The translations under genes were made by a program, and so were the position numbers. Of a stretch of 64,000 nt of DNA, positions 25,275-33,784 are shown piece by piece. The notes under the pieces were generated by a model that searched no databases, was not told where the DNA came from, and was given only the letters and a program-made list of their open reading frames with translations. Location of the stretch: assembly GCF_037893185.1 (NCBI RefSeq), contig NZ_CP140772.1, forward strand, positions 6,262,001 to 6,326,000, written 5' to 3'. Source of the DNA: Chitinophaga sp. 180180018-3 (lineage in GTDB: Bacteria; Bacteroidota; Bacteroidia; Chitinophagales; Chitinophagaceae). How positions within the stretch are numbered: position 1 is the first letter of the stretch; each line of letters starts with the position of its first letter.

Positions 25275-26108
25275 ATGAACATACTTATTTTTACGCTGAT
25301 ACTGCTTGGAGGCGCGTACCTGGCGGGGTTGCTGGGATCACTCACCGGACTGGGCGGAGGCGTGGTAGTTATTCCATTGCTGACCCTGATATTTCATGTA
25401 GATATAAGATACGCCATAGGAGCTGCGCTGCTGGCATCTATTGCCAATTCGTCCGGTGCTGCTACGGCCTATATTAAAGAAGGGATTACAAATATCCGCC
25501 TGGGGATGTTCCTTGAAATTGGTACTACTGCCGGCGCCGTGATAGGCGCACTACTCGCGGTTTTCACACCTGTAAACACCATCGCCATATTGTTTGGGGT
25601 AGTGCTGATATTTTCCGCGCTGATGACGGTTCGTAAGAAGCACGAACATGCGGAGCAAACCGGCAGCCAATTATCTTACGCCTTAAAACTGAACAGCAGC
25701 TACCCTACACCTGCGGGCGAAGTCAGTTACAAACTTAAAAACATTGGTGGCGGATTTTCTATCATGCTGCTGGCCGGCGTGTTATCCGGCCTGCTGGGAA
25801 TCGGCTCCGGCGCACTGAAAGTGCTGGCAATGGATGGCGCCATGCGTATTCCTTTTAAAGTAAGTACTACTACAAGCAATTTCATGATCGGGGTTACTGC
25901 TGCTGCCAGCGCGGTGGTGTATCTTCAGCGGGGATATATCGATCCGGGAATCGCCTTCCCGGTGGTATTGGGCGTATTGGGCGGCGCATTTACCGGAGCA
26001 AGATTACTGACTGTCATGAATCCCAAAACACTAAGGATTATTTTCTGTTTTGCCATTTCCTTTGTTGCCGTCGAAATGATCTATAACGGGCTACATCACA
26101 AGTTTTAA
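25275..26108 (+). CDS. TauE/SafE-family (TSUP) membrane permease
   Basis: 277 residues with about eight membrane helices and the paired TSUP signatures: GLLGSLTGLGGGVVVIPLL near residue 15 and GVLSGLLGIGSGALKVLAM near residue 170, which are the two inverted repeats of the family. Characterised members export sulfite, sulfoacetate or other small anions. It starts 12 bases after the FadR-type gene and is followed 12 bases later by a DUF1634 protein, its frequent neighbour. The substrate is unknown; the regulator and the GH105 gene make an organic acid possible. Confidence 0.92.
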   Translation: MNILIFTLILLGGAYLAGLLGSLTGLGGGVVVIPLLTLIFHVDIRYAIGAALLASIANSSGAATAYIKEGITNIRLGMFLEIGTTAGAVIGALLAVFTPVNTIAILFGVVLIFSALMTVRKKHEHAEQTGSQLSYALKLNSSYPTPAGEVSYKLKNIGGGFSIMLLAGVLSGLLGIGSGALKVLAMDGAMRIPFKVSTTTSNFMIGVTAAASAVVYLQRGYIDPGIAFPVVLGVLGGAFTGARLLTVMNPKTLRIIFCFAISFVAVEMIYNGLHHKF

Positions 26109-26120
26109 AAATAAACAACC

Positions 26121-26516
26121 ATGAACGTATTTAAGAAATTGTTGGGAGACAGAGATATAGAGCTGTTCATTGGCGGGCTATTGAGAACAGGTGTTATAAC
26201 TGCTAGTACTATTGCCCTGCTGGGAGGAATATGCTATCTCGCACAGGAAGGTGCTGCCAGTGTGCCCGACTATGAGCATTTCAAAGGAGAAGGAGCCGGT
26301 TATACTTCCTTCAAAGGCATTTTCGACGGTGTTGCCTCCGGCAGTGCCACGGAGATCATTCAACTGGGAGTGCTGGTATTGCTGGCCACTCCTATTCTGC
26401 GAATCTTTTTTTCGCTGATTGCATTTGCGCTGGAGAAAGACCGCCTCTATGTTTTCATTACAGCTGTTGTGCTGGGGATTATCCTGTTCAGTATGTTCGG
26501 TGGACTAAAAATATAA
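26121..26516 (+). CDS. DUF1634 membrane protein, TauE/SafE partner
   Basis: 131 residues with three hydrophobic segments (about 17-40, 80-100 and 108-128) and the family-like start ELFIGGLLRTGVITA. DUF1634 proteins occur next to TauE/SafE permeases in many bacteria and archaea and may be accessory subunits. It is the last gene of the operon and its stop lies 2 bases from the stop of the convergent thioesterase gene. Confidence 0.85.
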   Translation: MNVFKKLLGDRDIELFIGGLLRTGVITASTIALLGGICYLAQEGAASVPDYEHFKGEGAGYTSFKGIFDGVASGSATEIIQLGVLVLLATPILRIFFSLIAFALEKDRLYVFITAVVLGIILFSMFGGLKI

Positions 26517-26518
26517 CC

Positions 26519-26911
26519 CTATTCTTCCCGCAAACGCTCGTCGGTGTACGTTATGGCAGTTTTACCATGTGGCACAGGCCGGCCCTGCTCATCAACGCTC
26601 ACAAATACCATTTTGTCGATTGTCAGAATAACCTTTTGCGTAATCTTATTTCTCACCTGGCAGGTGAGTGCCAGTGATGTACGCCCGAAATGCACAGCCT
26701 TGATGCCCAGTTCCACAATATCGCCCTGGCGCGCGGAGCTGACAAAATTGATTTCAGACATGTATTTGGTCACACAACGATTGGTGCCCAGCTGGATAAT
26801 GGAATAAATAGCTGCTTCTTCATCAATCCAGCGCAACAGACTGCCCCCGAATAAAGTACCGTGTGCATTCAGATCTTCCGGTTTTACCCATTTCCGTGTA
26901 TAAAAATTCAT
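26519..26911 (-). CDS. Acyl-CoA thioesterase, hotdog fold
   Basis: A 130-residue single hotdog domain of the YciA/BACH type. NAHGTLFGGSLLRWIDEEAAI carries the N/H-G-T-xxGG block and the conserved catalytic-type aspartate before the long helix; IDKMVFVSVDEQGRP is the closing strand and turn. Such enzymes hydrolyse acyl-CoA thioesters with broad range. It converges on the DUF1634 gene and is followed upstream on the same strand by nagA, but a housekeeping role is likely. Confidence 0.9.
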   Translation of the reverse strand: MNFYTRKWVKPEDLNAHGTLFGGSLLRWIDEEAAIYSIIQLGTNRCVTKYMSEINFVSSARQGDIVELGIKAVHFGRTSLALTCQVRNKITQKVILTIDKMVFVSVDEQGRPVPHGKTAITYTDERLREE

Positions 26912-26943
26912 TCCCGATAGTTTTGCTCCGCAAAGCTATTCCA

Positions 26944-28131
26944 TTATCGGGAACCGTACACTACTTTTCCTTCCACTATCGTGAAATGTATGTTAATATC
27001 TTCATCAAAAATGACGACATCAGCATCTTTACCTGCTACCAGTGAGCCTTTGCGGCCCGCAACGCCCATGATACGTGCTGGTGTATAACTTGCCATTCTC
27101 ACTGCTTCCGGCAATGGTACACCAGCCAGTTTCACCATATTACGCAGCAGCCGGTCCGCAGTAGCTACACTCCCCGCAAAACCGCTACCGTCAGGCAATT
27201 TGGCAACCCCATCTTCCACTATCACTTCCAATCCTCCGTTCAGCGGGCCTAATATACTCTTCCCGGGAGGCATACCTGCCGCGCGCATGGCATCCGTGAT
27301 CAGCGCAATACGATCCGGCCCTTTGATCTTATAAATCAATTGCAATAAGGGTGCTGGCAAATGCGCCCCATCTGCTATTACTTCAGCATCTATTTCATCC
27401 AGCAGGTATACGCTTTCTATTACACCTGCATGCCGGTAAAGGTTCCGCCGTGTTACACCCGACATGGCAGAATAGAAATGAGTAGCCAACGTATATCCGC
27501 AATCCAATGCTTTTACCACATCATCATACACGGCATCTGTATGTGCAATAGCTGGCAGAATACCTTTACTTCTCAGGTAATTCCCCATTTCCAGTGCTCC
27601 CGGCAATTCCGGCGCCACACTCCAGCGTACGATATCGCTGCTGTAATCAAGTATTTGCCGGTATTCCGCCGGATCAGGATTTCGGATGTATCTCGGATCC
27701 TGTGCGCCCCGCTGGTTGAGTGCGAAATAAGGACCCTCCAGGTGCATTCCCAGGAAACCCGCTCCCTGATGAGGTTTCGTAACAGCCTCCCGGTAAATAT
27801 CCAGCGTATGTAACAGGTGTTCTTTTTCAGCCGTCAGCGTGGTAGGCACCATGGCAGTAGTGCCATATCGTGCATGCGTTTCCGTTATAGTATGGAACGC
27901 CTGCACGGTACCGTCCATAAAATCGCTTCCGCCACCGCCATGAATATGCAGGTCCATAAAACCCGGTGCAACATAGTTACCTCCGGCATCTATAGTTCTG
28001 TCGGCCTGCGCAGTGATTGTTGCTTCTCCCGCTGCTACAATCTTCCCATCCCTGATCAGCAGGCTGCCCGGGGCCACCACGCGGAAGGGAGTGATTAGCC
28101 GGCCATTGATAATCTTAATACTTTCCTGCAT
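26944..28131 (-). CDS. nagA: N-acetylglucosamine-6-phosphate deacetylase
   Basis: A 395-residue amidohydrolase. Metal and substrate residues seen in order: DLHIHGGGG (HxH, about 61-69), GMHLEGPY with the metal glutamate (about 127), AIAHTDA (about 195), THFYSAMSG (about 217) and the catalytic aspartate in LITDAMRAAGM (about 278). It removes acetate from GlcNAc-6-P to give glucosamine-6-P in the cytoplasm. Its start lies 3 bases after the nagB stop, so the two are co-transcribed with the GH109 gene. Some enzymes also accept GalNAc-6-P, which would fit the GH109 neighbour. Confidence 0.95.
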   Translation of the reverse strand: MQESIKIINGRLITPFRVVAPGSLLIRDGKIVAAGEATITAQADRTIDAGGNYVAPGFMDLHIHGGGGSDFMDGTVQAFHTITETHARYGTTAMVPTTLTAEKEHLLHTLDIYREAVTKPHQGAGFLGMHLEGPYFALNQRGAQDPRYIRNPDPAEYRQILDYSSDIVRWSVAPELPGALEMGNYLRSKGILPAIAHTDAVYDDVVKALDCGYTLATHFYSAMSGVTRRNLYRHAGVIESVYLLDEIDAEVIADGAHLPAPLLQLIYKIKGPDRIALITDAMRAAGMPPGKSILGPLNGGLEVIVEDGVAKLPDGSGFAGSVATADRLLRNMVKLAGVPLPEAVRMASYTPARIMGVAGRKGSLVAGKDADVVIFDEDINIHFTIVEGKVVYGSR

Positions 28132-28134
28132 ATG

Positions 28135-28890
28135 CTATGCTGTTTTCTGCGCCTGTTGCAGCTTTGCCGCGGATGCTTCATCCAGGTAAAATGTACAGCT
28201 GGCATGCCGTTGCAGTATACTGGCCGGGAACAGGTTGTTCACCGCTTGTTCCAGGCTGTTCTTTACAGCTTCGGCCTTGCGTTCTCCGGGTACTGAACAG
28301 ATGATGTGTGCAGACAGCATGATCTGCTGTACCGACATGCTGATGGCCTGTTCCGGCACTTCCGATACTTCGCCAAACCAGCCTTCATTCATCTGTTGCT
28401 GCCGGCAGGCTGCGTCCAGTTTTACTACAATATACGGTTTCGTTGTGTCAAAATCGGCGGGTGGATCATTAAATGCCAGGTGCCCGTTTTCTCCGATCCC
28501 TACAAGCGCCACATCAACAGGATGCGCTTCAATGATCGCATTCAATCGCGCGCATTCCGCAGCCGGATCTGCTTCTCCGTTGATCAGGTAAACTGATTTC
28601 AACGCAGGCACCTCTGCCAGGAAACGCTCCCGAAGATACTTCCGGAAACTTGCCGGATGAGTATCAGGAAGACCAATATATTCATCGAGGTGAAACATAT
28701 TTACTTTTCCCCAGTCGACGTTCTCTGCAATCAGCTGACGCAGCGTTTCGAACTGGCTGGTACCCGTAGCCAGGATAATATTGGCATAGCCTTTTTCCAG
28801 GATGGCAGCATTGATCAGTTTAGCCGCTGCCACACCGGCTGCTGTTCCTAAGATTTGCGGGGTGTTTGAAAGCACTATTTTCATTGACAT
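28135..28890 (-). CDS. nagB: Glucosamine-6-phosphate deaminase-like protein
   Basis: 251 residues of the NagB / 6-phosphogluconolactonase fold. MFHLDEYIGLP contains the catalytic-type aspartate (Asp72 in E. coli), and GIGENGHLAFNDPP contains the ring-opening histidine. The enzyme would isomerise and deaminate glucosamine-6-P to fructose-6-P and ammonia. It is slightly shorter than E. coli NagB (266). Two in-frame ATGs (28890 and 28884) are possible; the first directly follows the GH109 stop codon. It sits between GH109 and nagA in one operon. Confidence 0.92.
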   Translation of the reverse strand: MSMKIVLSNTPQILGTAAGVAAAKLINAAILEKGYANIILATGTSQFETLRQLIAENVDWGKVNMFHLDEYIGLPDTHPASFRKYLRERFLAEVPALKSVYLINGEADPAAECARLNAIIEAHPVDVALVGIGENGHLAFNDPPADFDTTKPYIVVKLDAACRQQQMNEGWFGEVSEVPEQAISMSVQQIMLSAHIICSVPGERKAEAVKNSLEQAVNNLFPASILQRHASCTFYLDEASAAKLQQAQKTA

Positions 28891-30348
28891 TTATTTTTCC
28901 ACTGTAGATAATTTTTTTTGTTGTACACCTGTAGAGCCACCATGTTGCAGGGAGATGTCTACCGGCTTATTATGCTGCCAGGCACCACCGGTAAAGTCGG
29001 GAATATCGATAGGCGCAGAGCGGTTGGCAACCGACCATTCGCTCAATGGCCCGATCACACTCCAGGCTGCTGCATCATATACATCTATATCAACCGGCAA
29101 TCCATTCCGCAGGCAGTCTATTAGTCGCCAGTCCATCAGGAAATCCATCCCTCCATGCCCGCCTACCTGCTTCGCCATTTCTCCCAGTTTGCGCACAATG
29201 GCCGGGGTGTATTTCTCTTCGAGTTGTTTGAATTCTTCCGGGCTTACCCATCCTTCATGACTGACAGCAATTCTTGGTTCGAGCGGATATTTCTGTGCGG
29301 TGGCTTTGGTACCGCTTACCAGGTGCAGTCGCGAATACACCCTGGGAGAAGTGACATCATGTTGTAACATAATGGTACGGCCTTTTCGCGTACGGATGGT
29401 AGTAGTATTCATGTTTCCCCGGAAATGAGCGCCAGTATATGGCTGATAGGAATTATCGTGCGCAGCCAGTTCTTCCGCTTTCCTATGCAGCATAAAGTCG
29501 TTACTCTGCATAGATACCAGGTATTCCAAGCTATCTCCCCTGTTAACGTCGAGCACCTGGCAAACGGGGCCTAATCCGTGTGTGGGATACAGATTGCCAT
29601 TCCTGTGCGCATTCTCTTTCAGGCGCCAGAGATCATAGCGCCGGTCTTTCGAAAAAAGGCTTTCGAAAATATCATGGATATAAGCACCTTCGCAATGCAC
29701 CAGTTCACCGAAAAAGCCCTGCCTGGCCATATTCAGCGTCAGCAGTTCAAAGAAATCGTAACAGCAGTTTTCCAGCAATACGCAATGTTTCTTCGTACGT
29801 TCGGAAGTTTCTACCAGTTGCCAGCATTCTTCTACCGTAATGGCGGCGGGAATTTCAGTAGCTACATGTTTTCCATGCTGCATGGCATACAGTGCTATAG
29901 GAGTATGAAGATTCCAGGGAGTAGCGATATAAATAAGGTCTATATCATCTCGTTCGCACATTTTTTTCCAGGCATCAGCAGATCCCGTGTATTCGTGGGG
30001 GTTATGACCCGTTCCGTCCATTTTCTTTTTCGCTGCGGCCACCATCTCCGGCCTGATGTCGCACAGTGCCTTTATTTCCACGCCCTGAATGTAGGTAATA
30101 CGTTCCACGGCAGCGGTGCCTCTGTTGCCGATACCCACGTAACCGATGCGTACTGTATCGATCTTAGGGGCTGCATAGCCGCTCATATTAAATTGCTGTG
30201 TATACTTCCTTCCAGCCTGCCTCCGTATGTGATCCAGAGGTTTCCCCTGCTTATCCTGCGCGGCCGCTGCAACAGGAATCAGCGATCCACTGCTGACTCC
30301 CATCCCTGCAAGGCCTGCCAGTTTTAAAAAATCTCTACGTGTATTCAT
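28891..30348 (-). CDS. Glycoside hydrolase family 109 (alpha-N-acetylgalactosaminidase-like), Tat-exported
   Basis: 485 residues. The start at 30348 gives a twin-arginine signal (MNTRRDFLKLAGLAGMG), preferred to an upstream frame extension to 30402. Next comes a Rossmann NAD site (VRIGYVGIGNRGTAAVE), ALCDIRPEMVAAA, then the Gfo/Idh/MocA-like body. The phrases NMSGYAAPKIDTVRIGYVG and GLPVDIDVYDAAAWSV are strongly reminiscent of GH109 of Elizabethkingia, which cleaves terminal alpha-GalNAc (blood group A) by an NAD-dependent oxidation-elimination mechanism. Tat export fits the need to fold with NAD inside the cell. First gene of an operon with nagB and nagA, divergent from a LacI-type regulator. 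Confidence 0.88.
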   Translation of the reverse strand: MNTRRDFLKLAGLAGMGVSSGSLIPVAAAAQDKQGKPLDHIRRQAGRKYTQQFNMSGYAAPKIDTVRIGYVGIGNRGTAAVERITYIQGVEIKALCDIRPEMVAAAKKKMDGTGHNPHEYTGSADAWKKMCERDDIDLIYIATPWNLHTPIALYAMQHGKHVATEIPAAITVEECWQLVETSERTKKHCVLLENCCYDFFELLTLNMARQGFFGELVHCEGAYIHDIFESLFSKDRRYDLWRLKENAHRNGNLYPTHGLGPVCQVLDVNRGDSLEYLVSMQSNDFMLHRKAEELAAHDNSYQPYTGAHFRGNMNTTTIRTRKGRTIMLQHDVTSPRVYSRLHLVSGTKATAQKYPLEPRIAVSHEGWVSPEEFKQLEEKYTPAIVRKLGEMAKQVGGHGGMDFLMDWRLIDCLRNGLPVDIDVYDAAAWSVIGPLSEWSVANRSAPIDIPDFTGGAWQHNKPVDISLQHGGSTGVQQKKLSTVEK

Positions 30349-30533
30349 ATGCGTTATTTTTCCTGTTATCTGAATTCGGTTTTGCCTGATCGATGACTGC
30401 ACTCTTTCGGTTCCGGTTCCCGTCCTCTAATATACCGCCTAATATACATTCACGACCCGCTTTGTGAAGAAAATTCACCGAGAACGTTGCCGAATTCACT
30501 ATATTTAAGCGGTTCAACCAGCAGAAGAAAATA

Positions 30534-31550
30534 ATGCGCAAACATTATGCAACTATAAAGGATATCGCACGGGCCCTGAATATTTCAGTTTCTACAGTTT
30601 CCAGGGCATTGAGGGATACTTACGATGTAAGTGCCGATACCAGGCAGCTGGTACTGGAAACGGCAGCCAAACTGAATTACAAGCCCAACTTCAATGCAAT
30701 CGGGCTTGTAAAGCATAGCACACACAACATTGCAGTAATACTTCCTGCCATTACGAACTACTATTTCTCAACGGTGTTTACCGGCATACAGGAAGTGGCC
30801 TATGGCAACAACTATAATATCATCCTATATGTAACCAACGATGACGCAGCAAGAGAATTGAATATTATCAGGAATCTTTCTTTCAACAGCCTCGATGGCC
30901 TGCTTGTTTCCGTTTCCTCACAGGCGGGCTCCTGCCATCATTTCCAGGAGATCATCGACGATGGCATTCCGGTAGTATTCTTCGACCGGGTAGCAGCAGA
31001 TATCAATACATCCAAAGTCATGCAGGATGATTACAATGGTGCATTTGAAGCGACTGAACATCTCATCAAAAATGGGTATAAAAAAATAGCGCATCTCGCC
31101 GGACCGGAAGGACTTACATTCACCAACAGCAGGCTAAACGGGTACCTCGACGCCCTGCAAAAATACAAAATGCCTGTACGCCATAAATGGATCATTCATT
31201 CCGGATTTTCGCAGGAAAACGGGGAAAAAGACATGGAAAAATTATGGAGACTGAATGATAAACCAGATGCAGTATTTGTTGTGAACGACCGAAAGGCAAT
31301 AGGGGCTATATTAACATTGAAAAAGAAAAAAGTAGCCATAGGAAAAGAATTTGGTATTATCGGTTTTACCAACGATCCTATGTCGTCCATCATATCTCCG
31401 TCGTTATCAACAATTGCTGAACCAGCTTTTGAAATAGGGAAAATAAGCTGCCAGTTACTATTGAATCATATCAGGAAGAAAAATTTCATACCGGAAGAAA
31501 TAATACTGCCGGGGAAATTAATGATAAGAGAGAGCAGCAGGCATAAATAA
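30534..31550 (+). CDS. LacI-family transcriptional regulator
   Basis: 338 residues: an N-terminal helix-turn-helix (ATIKDIARALNISVSTVSRALR, residues 6-27) with the hinge (YKPNFNAIGL), then a periplasmic-binding-protein-like sensor domain (about 62-335). It is divergent from the GH109-nagB-nagA operon across 185 bases, the usual place for its operators, and probably responds to an amino-sugar intermediate. The gap contains no perfect CpG-centred LacI palindrome that I can point to. Confidence 0.93.
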   Translation: MRKHYATIKDIARALNISVSTVSRALRDTYDVSADTRQLVLETAAKLNYKPNFNAIGLVKHSTHNIAVILPAITNYYFSTVFTGIQEVAYGNNYNIILYVTNDDAARELNIIRNLSFNSLDGLLVSVSSQAGSCHHFQEIIDDGIPVVFFDRVAADINTSKVMQDDYNGAFEATEHLIKNGYKKIAHLAGPEGLTFTNSRLNGYLDALQKYKMPVRHKWIIHSGFSQENGEKDMEKLWRLNDKPDAVFVVNDRKAIGAILTLKKKKVAIGKEFGIIGFTNDPMSSIISPSLSTIAEPAFEIGKISCQLLLNHIRKKNFIPEEIILPGKLMIRESSRHK

Positions 31551-31598
31551 TCGTATATGCTTTACTGTTATAAATTAATTTTTCAGGCAGATGAATAA

Positions 31599-32387
31599 TT
31601 ACTTATTTTTTTCCGGCAATTCAGGCTCATGAAGTTTTACTGGTTTTTCCGAGCGTGCTTTCATCCGCAGGTTCAGTAATTCTATGAAAACAGAAAATGC
31701 CATAGCGAAATAGATATATCCTTTCGGAATATGCTGATCAAAACTTTCGGCGATCAGGGAAACGCCGATCAGGAGCAGGAAAGAAAGCGCCAGCATTTTC
31801 ACCGTGGGATGTTTATTCACAAAATGGCTGATGGGCTCTGAAGCAATCATCATCACGCCTACTGCCAGGATCACTGCCGCAATCATTACTTCTACATGAT
31901 TGGCCATGCCAACGGCAGTAATAACAGAGTCCAGTGAAAAAACAATGTCGAGCAACAGTATCTGTACAATCACCTGTGTGAATCCGAGTTTTTTTGCATT
32001 AGTGTTGGCATGCTCCCCTCCTTCCAGCTTTTCATGTATTTCAGCAGTACTTTTATAGATCAGGAAAAGGCCACCTGTCAGCAGAATAAGATCACGGCCG
32101 GAAATAGCTGTTTTTGCAAGCCAGCCGGTATGCTTCAGTCCTACCCAGTCGCCGATATTGAACAATGGCGCCGTAAGCGACATAATCCAGCTGATAGACA
32201 GCAGCAGTAAGATCCGCACGATCATCGCCAGCCCCAATCCCAGGCGCCTGGCGCGCTTTTGTTGATGATCCGGAAGCTTGCCTGCCAGGATGGATATAAA
32301 GACAATATTATCGATGCCCAGAACAATTTCCAGGACGGTAAGCGTAAGGAGGCTTATCAGCGCATCTGCAGTTAGCAGTTGTTCCAT
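31599..32387 (-). CDS. TerC/YkoY-family integral membrane protein
   Basis: 262 residues with about seven membrane helices. LEIVLGIDNIVFISILAGKLP (near residue 19) and LLDIVFSLDSVITAVGMANHVEVM (near residue 148) are the paired TerC signatures with membrane-embedded acidic residues. TerC-family proteins export metal ions such as manganese or help metalate exported proteins; the exact role varies. It converges on the LacI-type gene and stands downstream of the second SusCD operon, from which it is split by a strong terminator. Confidence 0.93.
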   Translation of the reverse strand: MEQLLTADALISLLTLTVLEIVLGIDNIVFISILAGKLPDHQQKRARRLGLGLAMIVRILLLLSISWIMSLTAPLFNIGDWVGLKHTGWLAKTAISGRDLILLTGGLFLIYKSTAEIHEKLEGGEHANTNAKKLGFTQVIVQILLLDIVFSLDSVITAVGMANHVEVMIAAVILAVGVMMIASEPISHFVNKHPTVKMLALSFLLLIGVSLIAESFDQHIPKGYIYFAMAFSVFIELLNLRMKARSEKPVKLHEPELPEKNK

Positions 32388-32462
32388 GATTTCAGACAGT
32401 TCTATATAGGTTATGAAGTATCGAAGATAAGGGGTTTTTTGTTACGCTTTTAGCTTCCGGCA

Positions 32463-32506
32463 AAATGCAGCGAAAATCACATAATATTGTGATCTTCGCT
32501 GCATTT
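32463..32506 (-). terminator. Terminator of the second SusCD operon
   Basis: AAATGCAGCGAA (32463-32474) pairs with TTCGCTGCATTT (32495-32506), and the inner ATCACA/TGTGAT adds six pairs after one mismatch. It lies 28 bases beyond the last gene of the operon on the minus strand. Confidence 0.85.
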
Positions 32507-32533
32507 CGACTGGTGGCTAACAACCAAAGCTAT

Positions 32534-33748
32534 TTAATTCTTCATCAGCTTTACCTTTGTTACCCTCCAATACTGATTCCCCGATATCATCGTAGCCAGG
32601 AAGCCCAGGGATACAACTTGCTGCGCTGGCAGCGTGAATGTAAAATGCAAGGTGGCATTGGTTCGAACAGTGGAAGGGAAAAGCGTATATCCAAGTGCAG
32701 TGGAAATATTGCTGATATCAGGCAGCGTATTGCCTGCTGCTGCAACAACGTACACAGGGTCCAGCGCTTCTGTATAACAGGCAACTTCAAAGATGTAGTT
32801 TCCGGCAGGAAGCGTGGTGGTCTGATAAATTTTTCCGTTGACAATATTCGCCGTTCCACTCCATCCCGATTCCATTACAAGACAGCCTCCTACATTAAGC
32901 CAGGGTTCCGAAGCATATCCTCCGAAACCAGCATGGTTAACTACATTGGGAGTGGTGATCCAGGGAGCGGCCAGTGTCCCCCACCTGTTTCCATCGTAGG
33001 TGGCCCTGCTGAAAGGACCGGTATTTTTCAAATACAAACTGGTAACATCGGCTTTCACCGGGTGATTTTCAAATGCGGTGTAGAAGGTATCTATTGTCGT
33101 GGCATTTGGCAGATAGGCGGTACGATAACTGATGCCGGTGCCGGTTTGGAAAGCCGGCAAGGAGGTAGTCTGACCCGAGAGCTGCGAGGTAATCAGGGTA
33201 TCGTGTTGGGTTCCTGCGCTATCAGTATACCTGATCTGCATATTTACGATGCCAGCATCCTTGTTTACATCTGCCCAACTGATCAGGGCTGAACCATTGG
33301 ACTGCATTTCTGCATTCGATATAGTTCTGTTAGTCAGCGAAAACTGGTACAGATCTCCGTAAACATTAGCTGAGGTGTTGACTGGAATAGATACGTGCCC
33401 CTCTGCATCATAAGTTCTGATCTCAAAATTCATCAGGCCCTCGGGCAGATTCGGAATGATCACGGAAGGAGTATCCACACCTGCTGATCTTTTCACGGCA
33501 ACTGTTACCGAATCCTGACGGCTGTTCCAGAATACTTTGTAGCTGGTAATCTTCCGGTCTGATGTAAATAACCCGGCAATCTTTACCCTGCTCCTGCCGG
33601 AAAATGCAGCCACGGAATCCATCTTTCCCGGGTAAACAATAGCACCGTCGGCCATGTATTTATCCCGGTAGGCATCCATTTTAGTACAGGCGCCTGCAAT
33701 GAATAGTAATAGGGATATATAGCAGAGAGATATGTTATACTGTTTCAT
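32534..33748 (-). CDS. DUF4998/DUF5013-type surface lipoprotein of a SusCD locus
   Basis: 404 residues with a lipobox (AGAC, Cys21). The N-terminal part (about 22-210) fits the DUF4998 beta-sandwich repeats found after susD genes (MADGAIVYPGKMDSVAAFSGRSRVK is a strong match). The C-terminal part (about 230-404) resembles a DUF5013-type carbohydrate-binding beta-jelly roll. It is the last gene of the second SusCD operon. These accessory surface lipoproteins are thought to bind glycan at the cell surface. No catalytic residues were noticed. Confidence 0.85.
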   Translation of the reverse strand: MKQYNISLCYISLLLFIAGACTKMDAYRDKYMADGAIVYPGKMDSVAAFSGRSRVKIAGLFTSDRKITSYKVFWNSRQDSVTVAVKRSAGVDTPSVIIPNLPEGLMNFEIRTYDAEGHVSIPVNTSANVYGDLYQFSLTNRTISNAEMQSNGSALISWADVNKDAGIVNMQIRYTDSAGTQHDTLITSQLSGQTTSLPAFQTGTGISYRTAYLPNATTIDTFYTAFENHPVKADVTSLYLKNTGPFSRATYDGNRWGTLAAPWITTPNVVNHAGFGGYASEPWLNVGGCLVMESGWSGTANIVNGKIYQTTTLPAGNYIFEVACYTEALDPVYVVAAAGNTLPDISNISTALGYTLFPSTVRTNATLHFTFTLPAQQVVSLGFLATMISGNQYWRVTKVKLMKN

Positions 33749-33784
33749 TTGTCTGGTATTATCGTCACTGAATAAGTACTGTTT

